Origin: an uncultured Eubacterium sp.
Lineage (GTDB): Bacteria > Bacillota > Clostridia > Lachnospirales > Lachnospiraceae
Direction of reading: 5' to 3'
Assembly: GCA_910577225.1 (NCBI GenBank)
Contig: CAJTMV010000014.1
Location: forward strand, 25,154-89,153
Length of the DNA stretch: 64,000 nt
In this document: one piece after another, positions 26,094-35,088 of the stretch
Numbering within the stretch: the stretch's first letter is position 1
How the letters are laid out: every line of letters starts with the position of its first letter
Program-made: the position numbers and the translations under genes
The notes under the pieces: model-generated
Told to the model about the DNA's origin: nothing
What the model saw: only the letters and a program-made list of their open reading frames with translations
Databases searched by the model: none

Positions 26094-27146
26094 ATGGAGG
26101 GACTGGATGAAAGAAAGACAAAGATCCTAAAGGCCATCATAAAAAATTATCTGGATACCGGCGAACCGGTTGGTTCAAGGACAATTTCCAAGTATACGGA
26201 TCTGCATCTGAGTTCTGCAACCATTCGTAATGAGATGTCCGATCTGGAGGAGCTGGGATACATTCTCCAGCCGCATACGTCGGCAGGGAGAATTCCATCG
26301 GATAAAGGCTACCGGTTTTATGTGGATAATCTGATCGCAGAAAAAAATCAGGAAATCAGCAGTATGCAGAATTTTGTGATAGAGCATACCGAAAAGATGG
26401 AACAGGTGTTAAAAAAAGTTGCAAAGCTGCTGGCAAATAATACCGAATATGCGGCGATGATTACCGGACCGCAGTACCATCACAGCAAACTGAAATTTAT
26501 CCAGTTGTCCAGAGTCGATGCAGGTCAGCTGCTTTGCGTGATTGTTCTGGAAGGTAATATCGTAAAAAACAAGATGCTGCGCCTTCAGGAAGAACTGACA
26601 GACGAGCAGATGTTAAAGCTGAATATTCTTCTGAATACGAGTCTGAACGGATTATCGATCGAACAGATTAATCTCGGCACCATATCCGCATTAAAAGAAC
26701 AGGCAGGCATTCATAGTAAAATAGTCAGCGACGTGCTGGACGCGGTAGCGGAAGCGATCGGTGAAGACGAAGATCTGCAGATCTATACAAGCGGCGCGAC
26801 CAACATTTTTAAATATCCGGAGCTGAGCAATTCGGAAAAAGCAAGCGAGTTTATTTCTGCCTTTGAAGAAAAGCAGGTACTGGCGAATATGATTACCGAT
26901 AAGCTGGGAGAACGCGAGCCGGGAACCGGAATACAGGTGTATATCGGGGACGAAAGTCCGATCAAGACGATGAAAGACTGCAGCGTCGTTACGGCGACTT
27001 ATGAGCTTGGCGACGGCGTGACCGGTACGATTGGCATTATCGGTCCGAAACGTATGGATTATGAAAAGGTGTTAAGTAATCTGAAGCATTTAAAAAAACA
27101 GCTGGACGGTATTTATCATAAGGATGAAAAACCAGCAGATGGTTAA
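26094..27146 (+). CDS. hrcA: Heat-inducible transcription repressor HrcA
   Basis: Repressor of 350 residues that binds CIRCE. An N-terminal winged helix (about 1-75, with LSSATIRNEMSDLEELGYI and QPHTSAGRIPSDKGYRFYVD) is followed by the GAF-like HrcA domain with IYIGDESPIKTMKDCSVV near the end. First gene of hrcA-grpE-dnaK-dnaJ and directly under its own operator. The ribosome site before ATG 26094 is weak, but no better start is in frame. Confidence 0.96.
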   Translation: MEGLDERKTKILKAIIKNYLDTGEPVGSRTISKYTDLHLSSATIRNEMSDLEELGYILQPHTSAGRIPSDKGYRFYVDNLIAEKNQEISSMQNFVIEHTEKMEQVLKKVAKLLANNTEYAAMITGPQYHHSKLKFIQLSRVDAGQLLCVIVLEGNIVKNKMLRLQEELTDEQMLKLNILLNTSLNGLSIEQINLGTISALKEQAGIHSKIVSDVLDAVAEAIGEDEDLQIYTSGATNIFKYPELSNSEKASEFISAFEEKQVLANMITDKLGEREPGTGIQVYIGDESPIKTMKDCSVVTATYELGDGVTGTIGIIGPKRMDYEKVLSNLKHLKKQLDGIYHKDEKPADG

Positions 27147-27166
27147 AATAGAAAGGAGCAGGACGC

Positions 27167-27853
27167 GTGGAACAAAATAAGGAGCAGGTAGAGGAAGATA
27201 TCCTGCAAAATACGGAAACAGTAGATGAGGATACAGCGCAGACATCTGAGCCAGGGGAGACCGACGAAACAGGAAACGCTGAAACAGAGGACGTAAATAC
27301 GTCCGATGCGGATACACAGGAAACGCCGGACAGCGAAGAAACCAATGGAACAGCCGATGCCGAATCCGTTCAGGCTGGCGAGAAAAAAGGGTTTTTCAAA
27401 AAAAATAAGAAAAAAGATAAAAAAGATGAAAAGATCGAAGAGCTGACCGATCAGGTGAAGCGTCAGATGGCGGAGTTTGATAATTTCCGTAAGCGTACGG
27501 AAAAAGAAAAGACGCAGATGTATGAGATCGGCGCGAAAAGTATTATCGAAAAAGTGCTTCCGGTTGTAGACAATTTTGAACGCGGACTTGCAGCCGTACC
27601 GGAAGAAAACAAAGAAGACCCATTTGTAGAGGGTATGAATAAAATTTATAAGCAGCTGATGACGATGCTGGAAGAGGCGGAAGTAAAGCCGATCGAAGCG
27701 GTTGGCAAAGAATTTGATCCGAATCTGCACAACGCGGTGATGCAGACCGAAAGCGAAGAATATGAATCCGGCGTTATCGCGCAGGAACTGCAGAAAGGCT
27801 ATACGTACCGCGACAGTGTCGTAAGACACAGTATGGTGGCAGTCGTCAGCTGA
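27167..27853 (+). CDS. grpE: Nucleotide exchange factor GrpE
   Basis: Co-chaperone that releases ADP from DnaK. The conserved part starts near residue 85 with a long dimerisation helix (EELTDQVKRQMAEFDNFRKRTEKE), then VLPVVDNFERGL and the beta domain ending YRDSVVRHSMVAV. The first 65 residues are a very acidic, Thr/Glu-rich tail, followed by a lysine patch (KKGFFKKNKKKDKK). GTG start with AAAGGAG upstream. 228 residues is long for GrpE because of this tail. Confidence 0.94.
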   Translation: MEQNKEQVEEDILQNTETVDEDTAQTSEPGETDETGNAETEDVNTSDADTQETPDSEETNGTADAESVQAGEKKGFFKKNKKKDKKDEKIEELTDQVKRQMAEFDNFRKRTEKEKTQMYEIGAKSIIEKVLPVVDNFERGLAAVPEENKEDPFVEGMNKIYKQLMTMLEEAEVKPIEAVGKEFDPNLHNAVMQTESEEYESGVIAQELQKGYTYRDSVVRHSMVAVVS

Positions 27854-27979
27854 TGAAATCACGTTTGCCATTTATAATTTATCATATAAATATTAACATC
27901 GATCATAGTATGTCCTGCAGGAAGACAGATGTCAGAAAGTATCGCCTGCTGCGGGATACAAAATCAGGAGGAATGGACA

Positions 27980-29869
27980 ATGAGTAAAATTATAGGTATT
28001 GACCTTGGAACAACAAACAGCTGCGTGGCAGTTATGGAAGGCGGCAAACCAACCGTTATTGCAAACCAGGAGGGCGCAAGAACGACACCTTCCATTGTAG
28101 CTTTTACAAAGACAGGAGAACGTCTCGTTGGCGAGCCTGCAAAACGTCAGGCAGTAACAAACGCGGAAAAGACGATTATTTCCATTAAAAGAGATATGGG
28201 TACCGATCACGGCAGAACCATTGAAGATAAAAAATATTCGCCGCAGCAGATTTCAGCAATGATTTTACAGAAGCTGAAAGCAGATGCAGAAAGCTATCTT
28301 GGAGAAAAAGTAACGGATGCGGTTATTACGGTTCCGGCTTACTTTAACGATGCGCAAAGACAGGCGACAAAAGACGCAGGCAAGATCGCGGGTCTGGAAG
28401 TAAAACGTATTATCAACGAGCCGACAGCCGCTGCGTTAGCTTACGGTCTGGATAACGAAAACGAGCAGAAAATTATGGTATACGACCTTGGCGGCGGTAC
28501 GTTTGACGTATCCATTATTGAAATCGGGGACGGCGTCATCGAAGTATTATCCACAAACGGCGATACGAGACTTGGCGGCGACGATTTTGACCAGAAGGTT
28601 ACCGACTGGATGATCGCAGAGTTTAAGAAAACCGAAGGCGTAGACCTTTCCAACGATAAGATGGCGCTGCAGAGATTAAAAGAAGCGGCAGAAAAAGCAA
28701 AGAAAGAATTGTCCTCTGCGACGACGACCAATATTAACCTGCCGTTTATTACAGCGACAGCTGAAGGGCCGAAGCATTTCGATATGAATCTGACCAGAGC
28801 CAAATTTGACGAATTAACAAGAGATCTGGTAGAGCGTACGGCAATTCCGGTACAGAACGCGTTAAAAGACGCTGGTCTTACAAACGGCGATATTACAAAG
28901 GTACTGCTCGTAGGCGGTTCTACACGTATTCCGGCCGTACAGGACAAAGTAAAACAGCTGACAGGCAAAGAGCCGAACAAGAGCTTAAATCCGGACGAAT
29001 GTGTAGCGATCGGCGCATCCATTCAGGGCGGCAAGCTGGCCGGAGACGCTGGCGCAGGAGAGATTTTGCTTCTGGACGTTACGCCGTTATCCTTATCGAT
29101 CGAGACAATGGGCGGCGTTGCAACAAGACTGATTGAAAGAAATACGACGATTCCGACAAAGAAGAGCCAGATTTTCTCTACGGCGGCAGATAATCAGACA
29201 GCGGTAGATATCAACGTCGTGCAGGGTGAAAGACAGTTTGCGAGAGACAATAAATCACTGGGACAGTTCCGTCTGGACGGAATCCCGCCAGCACGCCGCG
29301 GCGTTCCGCAGATTGAAGTTACGTTCGACATCGATGCCAACGGTATCGTTAACGTATCCGCAAAAGATCTTGGTACAGGCAAAGAGCAGCATATTACAAT
29401 TACCGCAGGCTCAAATATGTCAGACGACGAGATCGACCGCGCAGTGAAAGAAGCGGCAGAGTACGAGGCACAGGACCGCAAGCGCAAAGAAGCGATCGAT
29501 ACGAGAAACGATGCGGATTCGTTCGTATTCCAGACAGAAAAAGCGTTAGAAGAAGTAGGCGCGAGCCTGGATCCGTCAGACAAGGCATCTGTAGAAGCAG
29601 ATCTGAACGCATTAAAAGCATTGCTGGAAGCAAATCCGCAGGCTGAAAATATGACAGATTCCCAGGTAGACGAGATTAAGGCTGCCAAAGAGAAGCTGAC
29701 AGAGAGCGCACAGAAAGTATTTGCAAAGATGTATGAGAACGCGCAGGCTGCACAGGGCGCAGGCGCAGGCCCGAATCCGTCTGATTTTGCAGGCGCGGCA
29801 GGAGCAGCTGACGCAGGCCAGGGCGCGGCAGAAGACGATGTGGTAGACGCGGATTTTAAAGAAGTGTAA
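27980..29869 (+). CDS. dnaK: Molecular chaperone DnaK (Hsp70)
   Basis: ATP-dependent chaperone of 629 residues. The nucleotide-binding domain starts at KIIGIDLGTTNSCVAVMEGG and includes VYDLGGGTFDVSI and VGGSTRIPAVQ; the linker DVTPLSLSIET leads to the substrate domain; the tail is Gly/Ala-rich and ends VDADFKEV. It lacks the approximately 24-residue insert of Gram-negative DnaK, as usual for Gram-positives. The frame opens at 27929, but AGGAGG 8 bases before ATG 27980 fixes the start. Confidence 0.98.
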   Translation: MSKIIGIDLGTTNSCVAVMEGGKPTVIANQEGARTTPSIVAFTKTGERLVGEPAKRQAVTNAEKTIISIKRDMGTDHGRTIEDKKYSPQQISAMILQKLKADAESYLGEKVTDAVITVPAYFNDAQRQATKDAGKIAGLEVKRIINEPTAAALAYGLDNENEQKIMVYDLGGGTFDVSIIEIGDGVIEVLSTNGDTRLGGDDFDQKVTDWMIAEFKKTEGVDLSNDKMALQRLKEAAEKAKKELSSATTTNINLPFITATAEGPKHFDMNLTRAKFDELTRDLVERTAIPVQNALKDAGLTNGDITKVLLVGGSTRIPAVQDKVKQLTGKEPNKSLNPDECVAIGASIQGGKLAGDAGAGEILLLDVTPLSLSIETMGGVATRLIERNTTIPTKKSQIFSTAADNQTAVDINVVQGERQFARDNKSLGQFRLDGIPPARRGVPQIEVTFDIDANGIVNVSAKDLGTGKEQHITITAGSNMSDDEIDRAVKEAAEYEAQDRKRKEAIDTRNDADSFVFQTEKALEEVGASLDPSDKASVEADLNALKALLEANPQAENMTDSQVDEIKAAKEKLTESAQKVFAKMYENAQAAQGAGAGPNPSDFAGAAGAADAGQGAAEDDVVDADFKEV

Positions 29870-29956
29870 AGAATATCACAAATGAAACGACAGGTTACAA
29901 GGAAGAAGCGATAAAAGAAATAACAGAAATAAAATTGTGCAGGCAGAGGAAAAGTT

Positions 29957-31141
29957 ATGGCAGAGCAGAAAAGAGATTATTACGAGGTTCTGGGGATAGC
30001 AAAAAATGCCGGGGATTCGGAGATTAAAAAAGCATACCGTGTCCTCGCAAAAAAATACCATCCGGATATGAATCCTGGTGATAAAGAAGCAGAAAAAAAA
30101 TTCAAAGAAGCGTCCGAAGCCTATGCGATCTTAAGCGATCCGGAAAAACGCAAACAGTATGATCAGTTTGGCCACGCGGCATTTGAAGGCGGCGGGGGCG
30201 GCGGAGGAGGCGGTTTCGACTTCTCCGGAATGGATTTTGGCGATATATTCGGCGATATATTTGGCGACTTTTTCGGCGGTTCCAGCAGCAGACGCAGCAG
30301 CAACGGGCCGATGAAAGGAGCCAATGTACGCGCCAGTGTACGGATTACGTTTGAAGAAGCAGTCTTTGGATGTGAGAAAGAATTGGAACTGGTATTAAAA
30401 GACGATTGTCCGGATTGCCATGGAAGCGGTGCAAAGCCTGGTACGACGCCTGAGACCTGTACAAAGTGCGGCGGCAAAGGCAAGGTGATGTTCACACAGC
30501 AGTCCCTGTTTGGTATGGTGCAGAATGTACAGACCTGTCCGGACTGTCGCGGTACTGGTAAAGTTGTTAAGGAAAAGTGTCCGCATTGTCATGGAAACGG
30601 ATATGTGTCCAATAAGAAAAAGATTGCAGTCAGCATTCCGCCGGGCATCGATAACGGTCAGAGTGTGCGGATTCGTGAAAAAGGAGAACCGGGGTCCAAC
30701 GGAGGTCCGAGAGGAGACCTGCTTGTCGAAGTAATGATTACCAGTCATCCGATTTTCCAGAGACAGGATATGCATATTTACTCCACAGCGCCGATTTCTT
30801 TCGTGCAGGCAGCGCTTGGCGGAGAGATCCGGATCAGTACGATCGACGGCGACGTATTGTACAATGTCAAGCCGGGAACGCAGACGGATACAAGAATCCG
30901 GCTGAAAGGCAAAGGCGTACCGTCCCTGCGGAACAAAAATATCCGCGGCGATCAGTATGTGACGCTTGTCGTACAGGTGCCGACCAGCTTAAGCGCAGAG
31001 GCAAAAGACGCGCTGCGTAAATATGACGAGCTAAGCGGCGGTTCTTTAAAAAATTCGTCTGACGCATCCGCGGCAGGCGGCAGAAAGAACGGACGTAAGA
31101 CATTTAAAGATAAAGTAAAAGACATTTTTGACGATATTTAA
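29957..31141 (+). CDS. dnaJ: Chaperone protein DnaJ
   Basis: Co-chaperone of 394 residues that delivers substrates to DnaK and triggers ATP hydrolysis. The J domain holds HPD in KKYHPDMNPG; a Gly/Phe-rich region with nine consecutive glycines follows; the zinc domain has four CxxCxGxG repeats (CPDCHGSG, CTKCGGKG, CPDCRGTG, CPHCHGNG); then the beta-rich substrate domains. GCAGAGGAAAAG precedes the ATG. Standard last member of the CIRCE operon. Confidence 0.97.
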   Translation: MAEQKRDYYEVLGIAKNAGDSEIKKAYRVLAKKYHPDMNPGDKEAEKKFKEASEAYAILSDPEKRKQYDQFGHAAFEGGGGGGGGGFDFSGMDFGDIFGDIFGDFFGGSSSRRSSNGPMKGANVRASVRITFEEAVFGCEKELELVLKDDCPDCHGSGAKPGTTPETCTKCGGKGKVMFTQQSLFGMVQNVQTCPDCRGTGKVVKEKCPHCHGNGYVSNKKKIAVSIPPGIDNGQSVRIREKGEPGSNGGPRGDLLVEVMITSHPIFQRQDMHIYSTAPISFVQAALGGEIRISTIDGDVLYNVKPGTQTDTRIRLKGKGVPSLRNKNIRGDQYVTLVVQVPTSLSAEAKDALRKYDELSGGSLKNSSDASAAGGRKNGRKTFKDKVKDIFDDI

Positions 31142-31148
31142 AAAGAAA

Positions 31149-31194
31149 GGGCCTGTCAGATTTGAGAAAGTAAGGATCTGGCAGGTCTTATTTG
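31149..31194 (+). terminator. Probable terminator after dnaJ
   Basis: Hairpin between GGCCTGTCAGATT and GATCTGGCAGGTCT with G-T pairs, followed by a T-rich TATTTGTTG. It lies directly after the dnaJ stop. The remaining 200 bases up to the next gene are AT-rich with no clear feature. Confidence 0.55.
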
Positions 31195-31394
31195 TTGTAT
31201 ATATGGAAAAGACCGCGTCATTTATTGCCAATCGTACAGAAAATGGGGGACAGAAAGACCGGCCAGTTGTGAAATATGTAGAAAAATTAAATTTCGTACG
31301 AGAAACACTTGTTTTTTGATTCAATATTAGCGAAAATAAAGAACAGAGTCTTAATTATAGTTCAGCCTCAGGCAGAAACAGGAGAGAGAATGGA

Positions 31395-32012
31395 ATGACA
31401 AAACAGGTACCAGGAGTCCGTTCGGGGAATGGCGGCTTTCTGCAGAAGCCGGAAATACAAAAACCAGAACAAAAGCAGCCTGTAAAAAGTCTGTCAGATC
31501 AGGCGTCGGAACGAATCATACGCAGACAGCACGAGTTTGAAATGTGGCGGAAAGAGGAGACCGAGCGTCTGGAGACAGGAAAGCAGAATCTGCGCAGGCA
31601 GACACGCCAGATCGAGCAGGAACGCATTCAGCTGAATATTGAAAAAGCGCATTTTTATCGTCAGCAGGAGTTTCAGGAGACGAAAAAGAAGCATGAAGAA
31701 CATCTTTTGGAAATGAAACGACAGATTCTGGAGGGAGAACTGTACAAGCTGGCAGAGGAAAAAAAGCAGTTTGAACAAAAAAAGAGCTTTTACGATCAGG
31801 TAGAAGCGTATCAGAAAGAAGATATCCGTACAAAACCGGCATCGATCCACGGGACGATGTTCTTTGCGGGAGTCAACAGCATGGGTTCCTTAAAAAAGCG
31901 GTATAAGGATTTGCTGAAAATCTATCATCCGGACAATAAATGCGGGGATACGGACGCGATCCAGGAAATCAACCGGGAATACCAGCGTCTGATGGCGAAG
32001 CTGCAGGGATAG
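31395..32012 (+). CDS. Coiled-coil protein with C-terminal J-like domain
   Basis: A 205-residue protein, not matched to a named family. Residues 1-37 are Gln/Pro/Lys-rich. Residues about 38-145 are very rich in Glu, Lys, Arg and Gln with heptad-like spacing, a probable long coiled coil. The last 45 residues resemble the second half of a J domain: SLKKRYKDLLKIYHPDNKCGDTDAIQEINREY has the helix II charges, HPD at 178-180 and a helix III-like segment. Position just after dnaJ suggests a link with DnaK, but it lacks the zinc and substrate domains. It may tether DnaK to a partner. CAGGAGAG precedes the ATG. Confidence 0.75.
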   Translation: MTKQVPGVRSGNGGFLQKPEIQKPEQKQPVKSLSDQASERIIRRQHEFEMWRKEETERLETGKQNLRRQTRQIEQERIQLNIEKAHFYRQQEFQETKKKHEEHLLEMKRQILEGELYKLAEEKKQFEQKKSFYDQVEAYQKEDIRTKPASIHGTMFFAGVNSMGSLKKRYKDLLKIYHPDNKCGDTDAIQEINREYQRLMAKLQG

Positions 32013-32037
32013 GATGCGGCAGAAAGGTCAGAATATT

Positions 32038-33027
32038 ATGAAATGGGACAAATATACAATCGCTACAACTACGGCAGCCGAAGACATTATCAGCGCCATG
32101 CTTGGCGAACTCGGTATTCAGGGAGTGGAGATTGAAAATTATGTGCCTCTGACGGAGGAAGAGGCTGGAGGGATGTTTATCGATTTTCCGCCGGAGCTGC
32201 CTGCGGACGACGGAACGAGCAGAGTCAGCTTTTATCTGGACGCTGCGCAGGACGCGAAAGATCTGCTGGAGCAGGTGCGGGCTGCGCTGGAGGAAGAAAA
32301 ACAATATCTCGATATCGGTTCCGGCGTCATTACAAAGGAACAGACCGAAGACGCAGACTGGATGAATAACTGGAAACAGTTTTTTCAGTCTTTTACGATT
32401 GGCGATATTTTAATCAAGCCGACATGGGAATCATTAAAGACAGAAGATCAGGACCGCATACTCATAGAGATCGATCCCGGCATTTCGTTCGGTACAGGAA
32501 AACATGAAACGACCCGCCTTTGTATCCGTCAGCTGCAAAAGTATATGCAGCTGCTGCGGGAGACGAAAACCAGCAGCGATAAAGACGGACTGCGCGTGCT
32601 CGACGCAGGCTGCGGCAGCGGGATTTTGTCTATTGTGGCGTTAAAACTGGGCGCCGCGCATGTAACCGGTATCGATATCGACGAGAACTGTATCGTTTCT
32701 TCCAGGGAAAATATGCAGGTGAATCATCTGGACGAGTCTTTGTGGAATTTTTACTGTGGCAATCTGATCGAAGATCCGTCGATGCAGCAAAGGGAAGGAA
32801 ACGGCGGCTATGACCTGATTACCGCAAATATTCTGGCGGATGTGATTATTCCGATGGCGCCGGCTCTGTATCAGTGTCTTGGACCGGAAGGGATTCTGAT
32901 TACGTCCGGAATTATTGATTTTAAGGAACAGGAAGTTCACAAAGCGCTGACAGATACCGGTTTTTTCATACTTGAGACAAACTACGACGGCGAATGGGTA
33001 AATATTACGGCGCAAAAACCGAAATAA
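32038..33027 (+). CDS. prmA: Ribosomal protein L11 methyltransferase
   Basis: SAM-dependent methyltransferase of 329 residues that trimethylates L11. N-terminal substrate domain, linker with DADWMNNWKQFFQSFTIGDILIKPTWE, then IDPGISFGTGKHETTRLC, SAM loop VLDAGCGSGILSIVALKLGA and DLITANILADVI. The frame opens at 32014, but ATG 32038 has AAAGG about 10 bases upstream and starts at the conserved MKWDKY. prmA next to dnaJ and rsmE is the common Firmicutes order. Confidence 0.93.
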   Translation: MKWDKYTIATTTAAEDIISAMLGELGIQGVEIENYVPLTEEEAGGMFIDFPPELPADDGTSRVSFYLDAAQDAKDLLEQVRAALEEEKQYLDIGSGVITKEQTEDADWMNNWKQFFQSFTIGDILIKPTWESLKTEDQDRILIEIDPGISFGTGKHETTRLCIRQLQKYMQLLRETKTSSDKDGLRVLDAGCGSGILSIVALKLGAAHVTGIDIDENCIVSSRENMQVNHLDESLWNFYCGNLIEDPSMQQREGNGGYDLITANILADVIIPMAPALYQCLGPEGILITSGIIDFKEQEVHKALTDTGFFILETNYDGEWVNITAQKPK

Positions 33028-33091
33028 AGTCTGCGCAGCCGTCCGCAAACGAGACGGTTATGGGAAAGGACTCAAAAAAAGGAGCGGCATT

Positions 33092-33901
33092 GTGTATCAG
33101 TTTTTTGTAAAAGAGGAACAGGTTGGAAAGGATTTTATTACGATTACAGGACCGGATGTCAATCATATCAAAAATGTTCTTCGGATGAGGCCGGGAGAAA
33201 TTGTGCGCGTCAGCAGCGAAGGCGGACAGGATTATGCCTGCAGCGTTTTGGAGCTGACGGATACGTTTGTCCAGCTGGATATTCAGGACGCGGGGATTGC
33301 GGGGACGGAACTGTCAAATCAGATTTTTTTGTTTCAGGCGCTGCCCAAAGGCGACCGTATGGAAACGATCATACAAAAAGCCGTGGAGCTGGGCGTTTCT
33401 GAGATTGTTCCGGTTTCCATGAGATATTGCGTCGTAAAGCTGGACCAACACAGGGCGCAGGCAAAAGTCAGGCGCTGGCAGGCAGTCGCAGAGAGCGCGG
33501 CCAAACAATCCAAACGCAGCCGGATTCCGACTGTGCATCCGGTCATGGATTTTAAAGAAGCCGTATCCCATGCGATGGAATGCGACTGCCGGCTTGTGCC
33601 GTATGAAAACGAACGCGGGATGCAGTCGGCTGCGGAGGCATTCCGGGCAATCCGTACGGGAGATCGCATCAGCGTTATGATCGGGCCGGAAGGCGGATTT
33701 TCGTCTGAGGAAATCGATACAGTAAGAAAAAAGATGCAGGTACTTTCTCTTGGGAGACGGATTCTTCGGACAGATACAGCGGCAATTACCATGATGTCGG
33801 CGCTGATGCTGCATCTGGAAACGATGGAGCAGATGGAACAGCTAAAGCAGATGAAATCGATGGAACAGTCAGGTCAGACGGACGAGGCGAGCGGAGTATA
33901 G
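33092..33901 (+). CDS. rsmE: 16S rRNA (uracil-1498-N3)-methyltransferase RsmE
   Basis: SPOUT-family methyltransferase of 269 residues. PUA-like N-terminal domain (HIKNVLRMRPGE), then the knotted domain with KGDRMETIIQKAVELGV, SMRYCVVK, IGPEGGFSSEEID and LGRRILRTDTAA. GTG start with AAAGGAG 8 bases upstream. About 30 extra C-terminal residues, rich in Met, Glu, Gln and Lys (METMEQMEQLKQMK...), go beyond the usual family end and look like a slipped repeat. Confidence 0.92.
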   Translation: MYQFFVKEEQVGKDFITITGPDVNHIKNVLRMRPGEIVRVSSEGGQDYACSVLELTDTFVQLDIQDAGIAGTELSNQIFLFQALPKGDRMETIIQKAVELGVSEIVPVSMRYCVVKLDQHRAQAKVRRWQAVAESAAKQSKRSRIPTVHPVMDFKEAVSHAMECDCRLVPYENERGMQSAAEAFRAIRTGDRISVMIGPEGGFSSEEIDTVRKKMQVLSLGRRILRTDTAAITMMSALMLHLETMEQMEQLKQMKSMEQSGQTDEASGV

Positions 33902-33905
33902 AAGA

Positions 33906-35060
33906 ATGGAAGCATATTTAGATAATTCAGCGACGACAAGATGTTCAAAGCGCGTGCAGGAAATTGTAGGAAAGACGATGGATATCGCCTATGGCAATCC
34001 TTCTTCGATGCATAAAAAAGGATTGGAAGCCGAGCAGTATGTAAGAGAAGCCGCGCAAAAAATAGCAAAAACGATGAAAGTATCCGAAAAGGAGATTATT
34101 TTTACATCCGGCGGGACGGAATCGAATAATTTCGCGCTGATCGGCGCGGCGATGGCGCACAGACGCAGCGGCAACCGGCTGATTACGACGCAGATCGAGC
34201 ATCCGTCCGTATTAAATACGATGGAATATTTAAAGGAACAGGGATTTGAGATCGTATATCTGCCGGTGGATCAGACCGGCATTGTTTGTATGGACGCGCT
34301 CAGGGAGGCGGTCAACGATCAGACGATTCTTGTTTCCATGATGCAGGTAAACAATGAAATCGGGTCCATACAGCCCATTGCCGACGCGGCAGCGATCGTT
34401 CATGAGAAACGACCGAACGCGCTGTTTCATGTGGATGCTGTGCAGTCTTATGGTAAAATGCAGATTCGTCCAAAGAAAATGGGCGTGGATCTGCTGTCAG
34501 TCAGCGGACATAAAATACATGGACCAAAAGGCATCGGATTTTTGTATATCAAAGAAAAGACGAAAATAAAGCCAGTTCTGTTTGGCGGCGGTCAGCAGGC
34601 GGGACTTCGTTCCGGAACGCACAATGTGCCGGGAATCGCCGGCATCGGCGAAGCGGCGGCAGAGGCGCATGAAGATCTGGAGCAGAAAGCGGCATACCTG
34701 CGCAGTCTCAAAGAGCGTCTGATTGCGTGGACGGCAGGCATCGAAGGCCTGGTAGTTCACGGTGCAACAGGGCAGGACAGTGCGCCGCATATTGTCAGCC
34801 TGTCCATCCCCGGCATCCGCAGCGAGGTGATGCTTCATGCACTGGAAGAATACGACATCTGCGTATCTGCCGGTTCCGCCTGTTCGTCGAATCATCCGGC
34901 GCAGCTGCATACGCTGGAGGCGCTTCATCTGGAACCGGAGCTGATACAGTCTGCGCTTCGTTTTAGCTTCAGCACGCATACCAGAATGGAAGAAATCGAT
35001 TATGCGACTGACAGGCTGGCGGAATTAACGCTGAAACTGCGCAGATATACAAGACGTTAG
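33906..35060 (+). CDS. Cysteine desulfurase (IscS/NifS-like)
   Basis: PLP enzyme of 384 residues that takes sulfur from cysteine. Visible: YLDNSATTRCS, SGGTESNNFALIG, HVDAVQSYGKM, SVSGHKIHGPKG with the PLP lysine, GGQQAGLRSGT, and the loop SAGSACSSNHPAQ with the catalytic cysteine. The gene lies 4 bases after rsmE and 28 before thiI. The pairing with thiI, and the absence of an iscU-like gene, suggest that this desulfurase mainly serves tRNA thiolation. Confidence 0.93.
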   Translation: MEAYLDNSATTRCSKRVQEIVGKTMDIAYGNPSSMHKKGLEAEQYVREAAQKIAKTMKVSEKEIIFTSGGTESNNFALIGAAMAHRRSGNRLITTQIEHPSVLNTMEYLKEQGFEIVYLPVDQTGIVCMDALREAVNDQTILVSMMQVNNEIGSIQPIADAAAIVHEKRPNALFHVDAVQSYGKMQIRPKKMGVDLLSVSGHKIHGPKGIGFLYIKEKTKIKPVLFGGGQQAGLRSGTHNVPGIAGIGEAAAEAHEDLEQKAAYLRSLKERLIAWTAGIEGLVVHGATGQDSAPHIVSLSIPGIRSEVMLHALEEYDICVSAGSACSSNHPAQLHTLEALHLEPELIQSALRFSFSTHTRMEEIDYATDRLAELTLKLRRYTRR

Positions 35061-35088
35061 AAAGAAAAAACAGTAGAAAGGGTACTTT

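Noticed and set aside
28441..29022. Open frame of 193 codons on the minus strand inside dnaK
   Set aside because: Antisense shadow of a highly conserved gene with strong codon bias; no ribosome site and a low-complexity Ser/Val-rich product.
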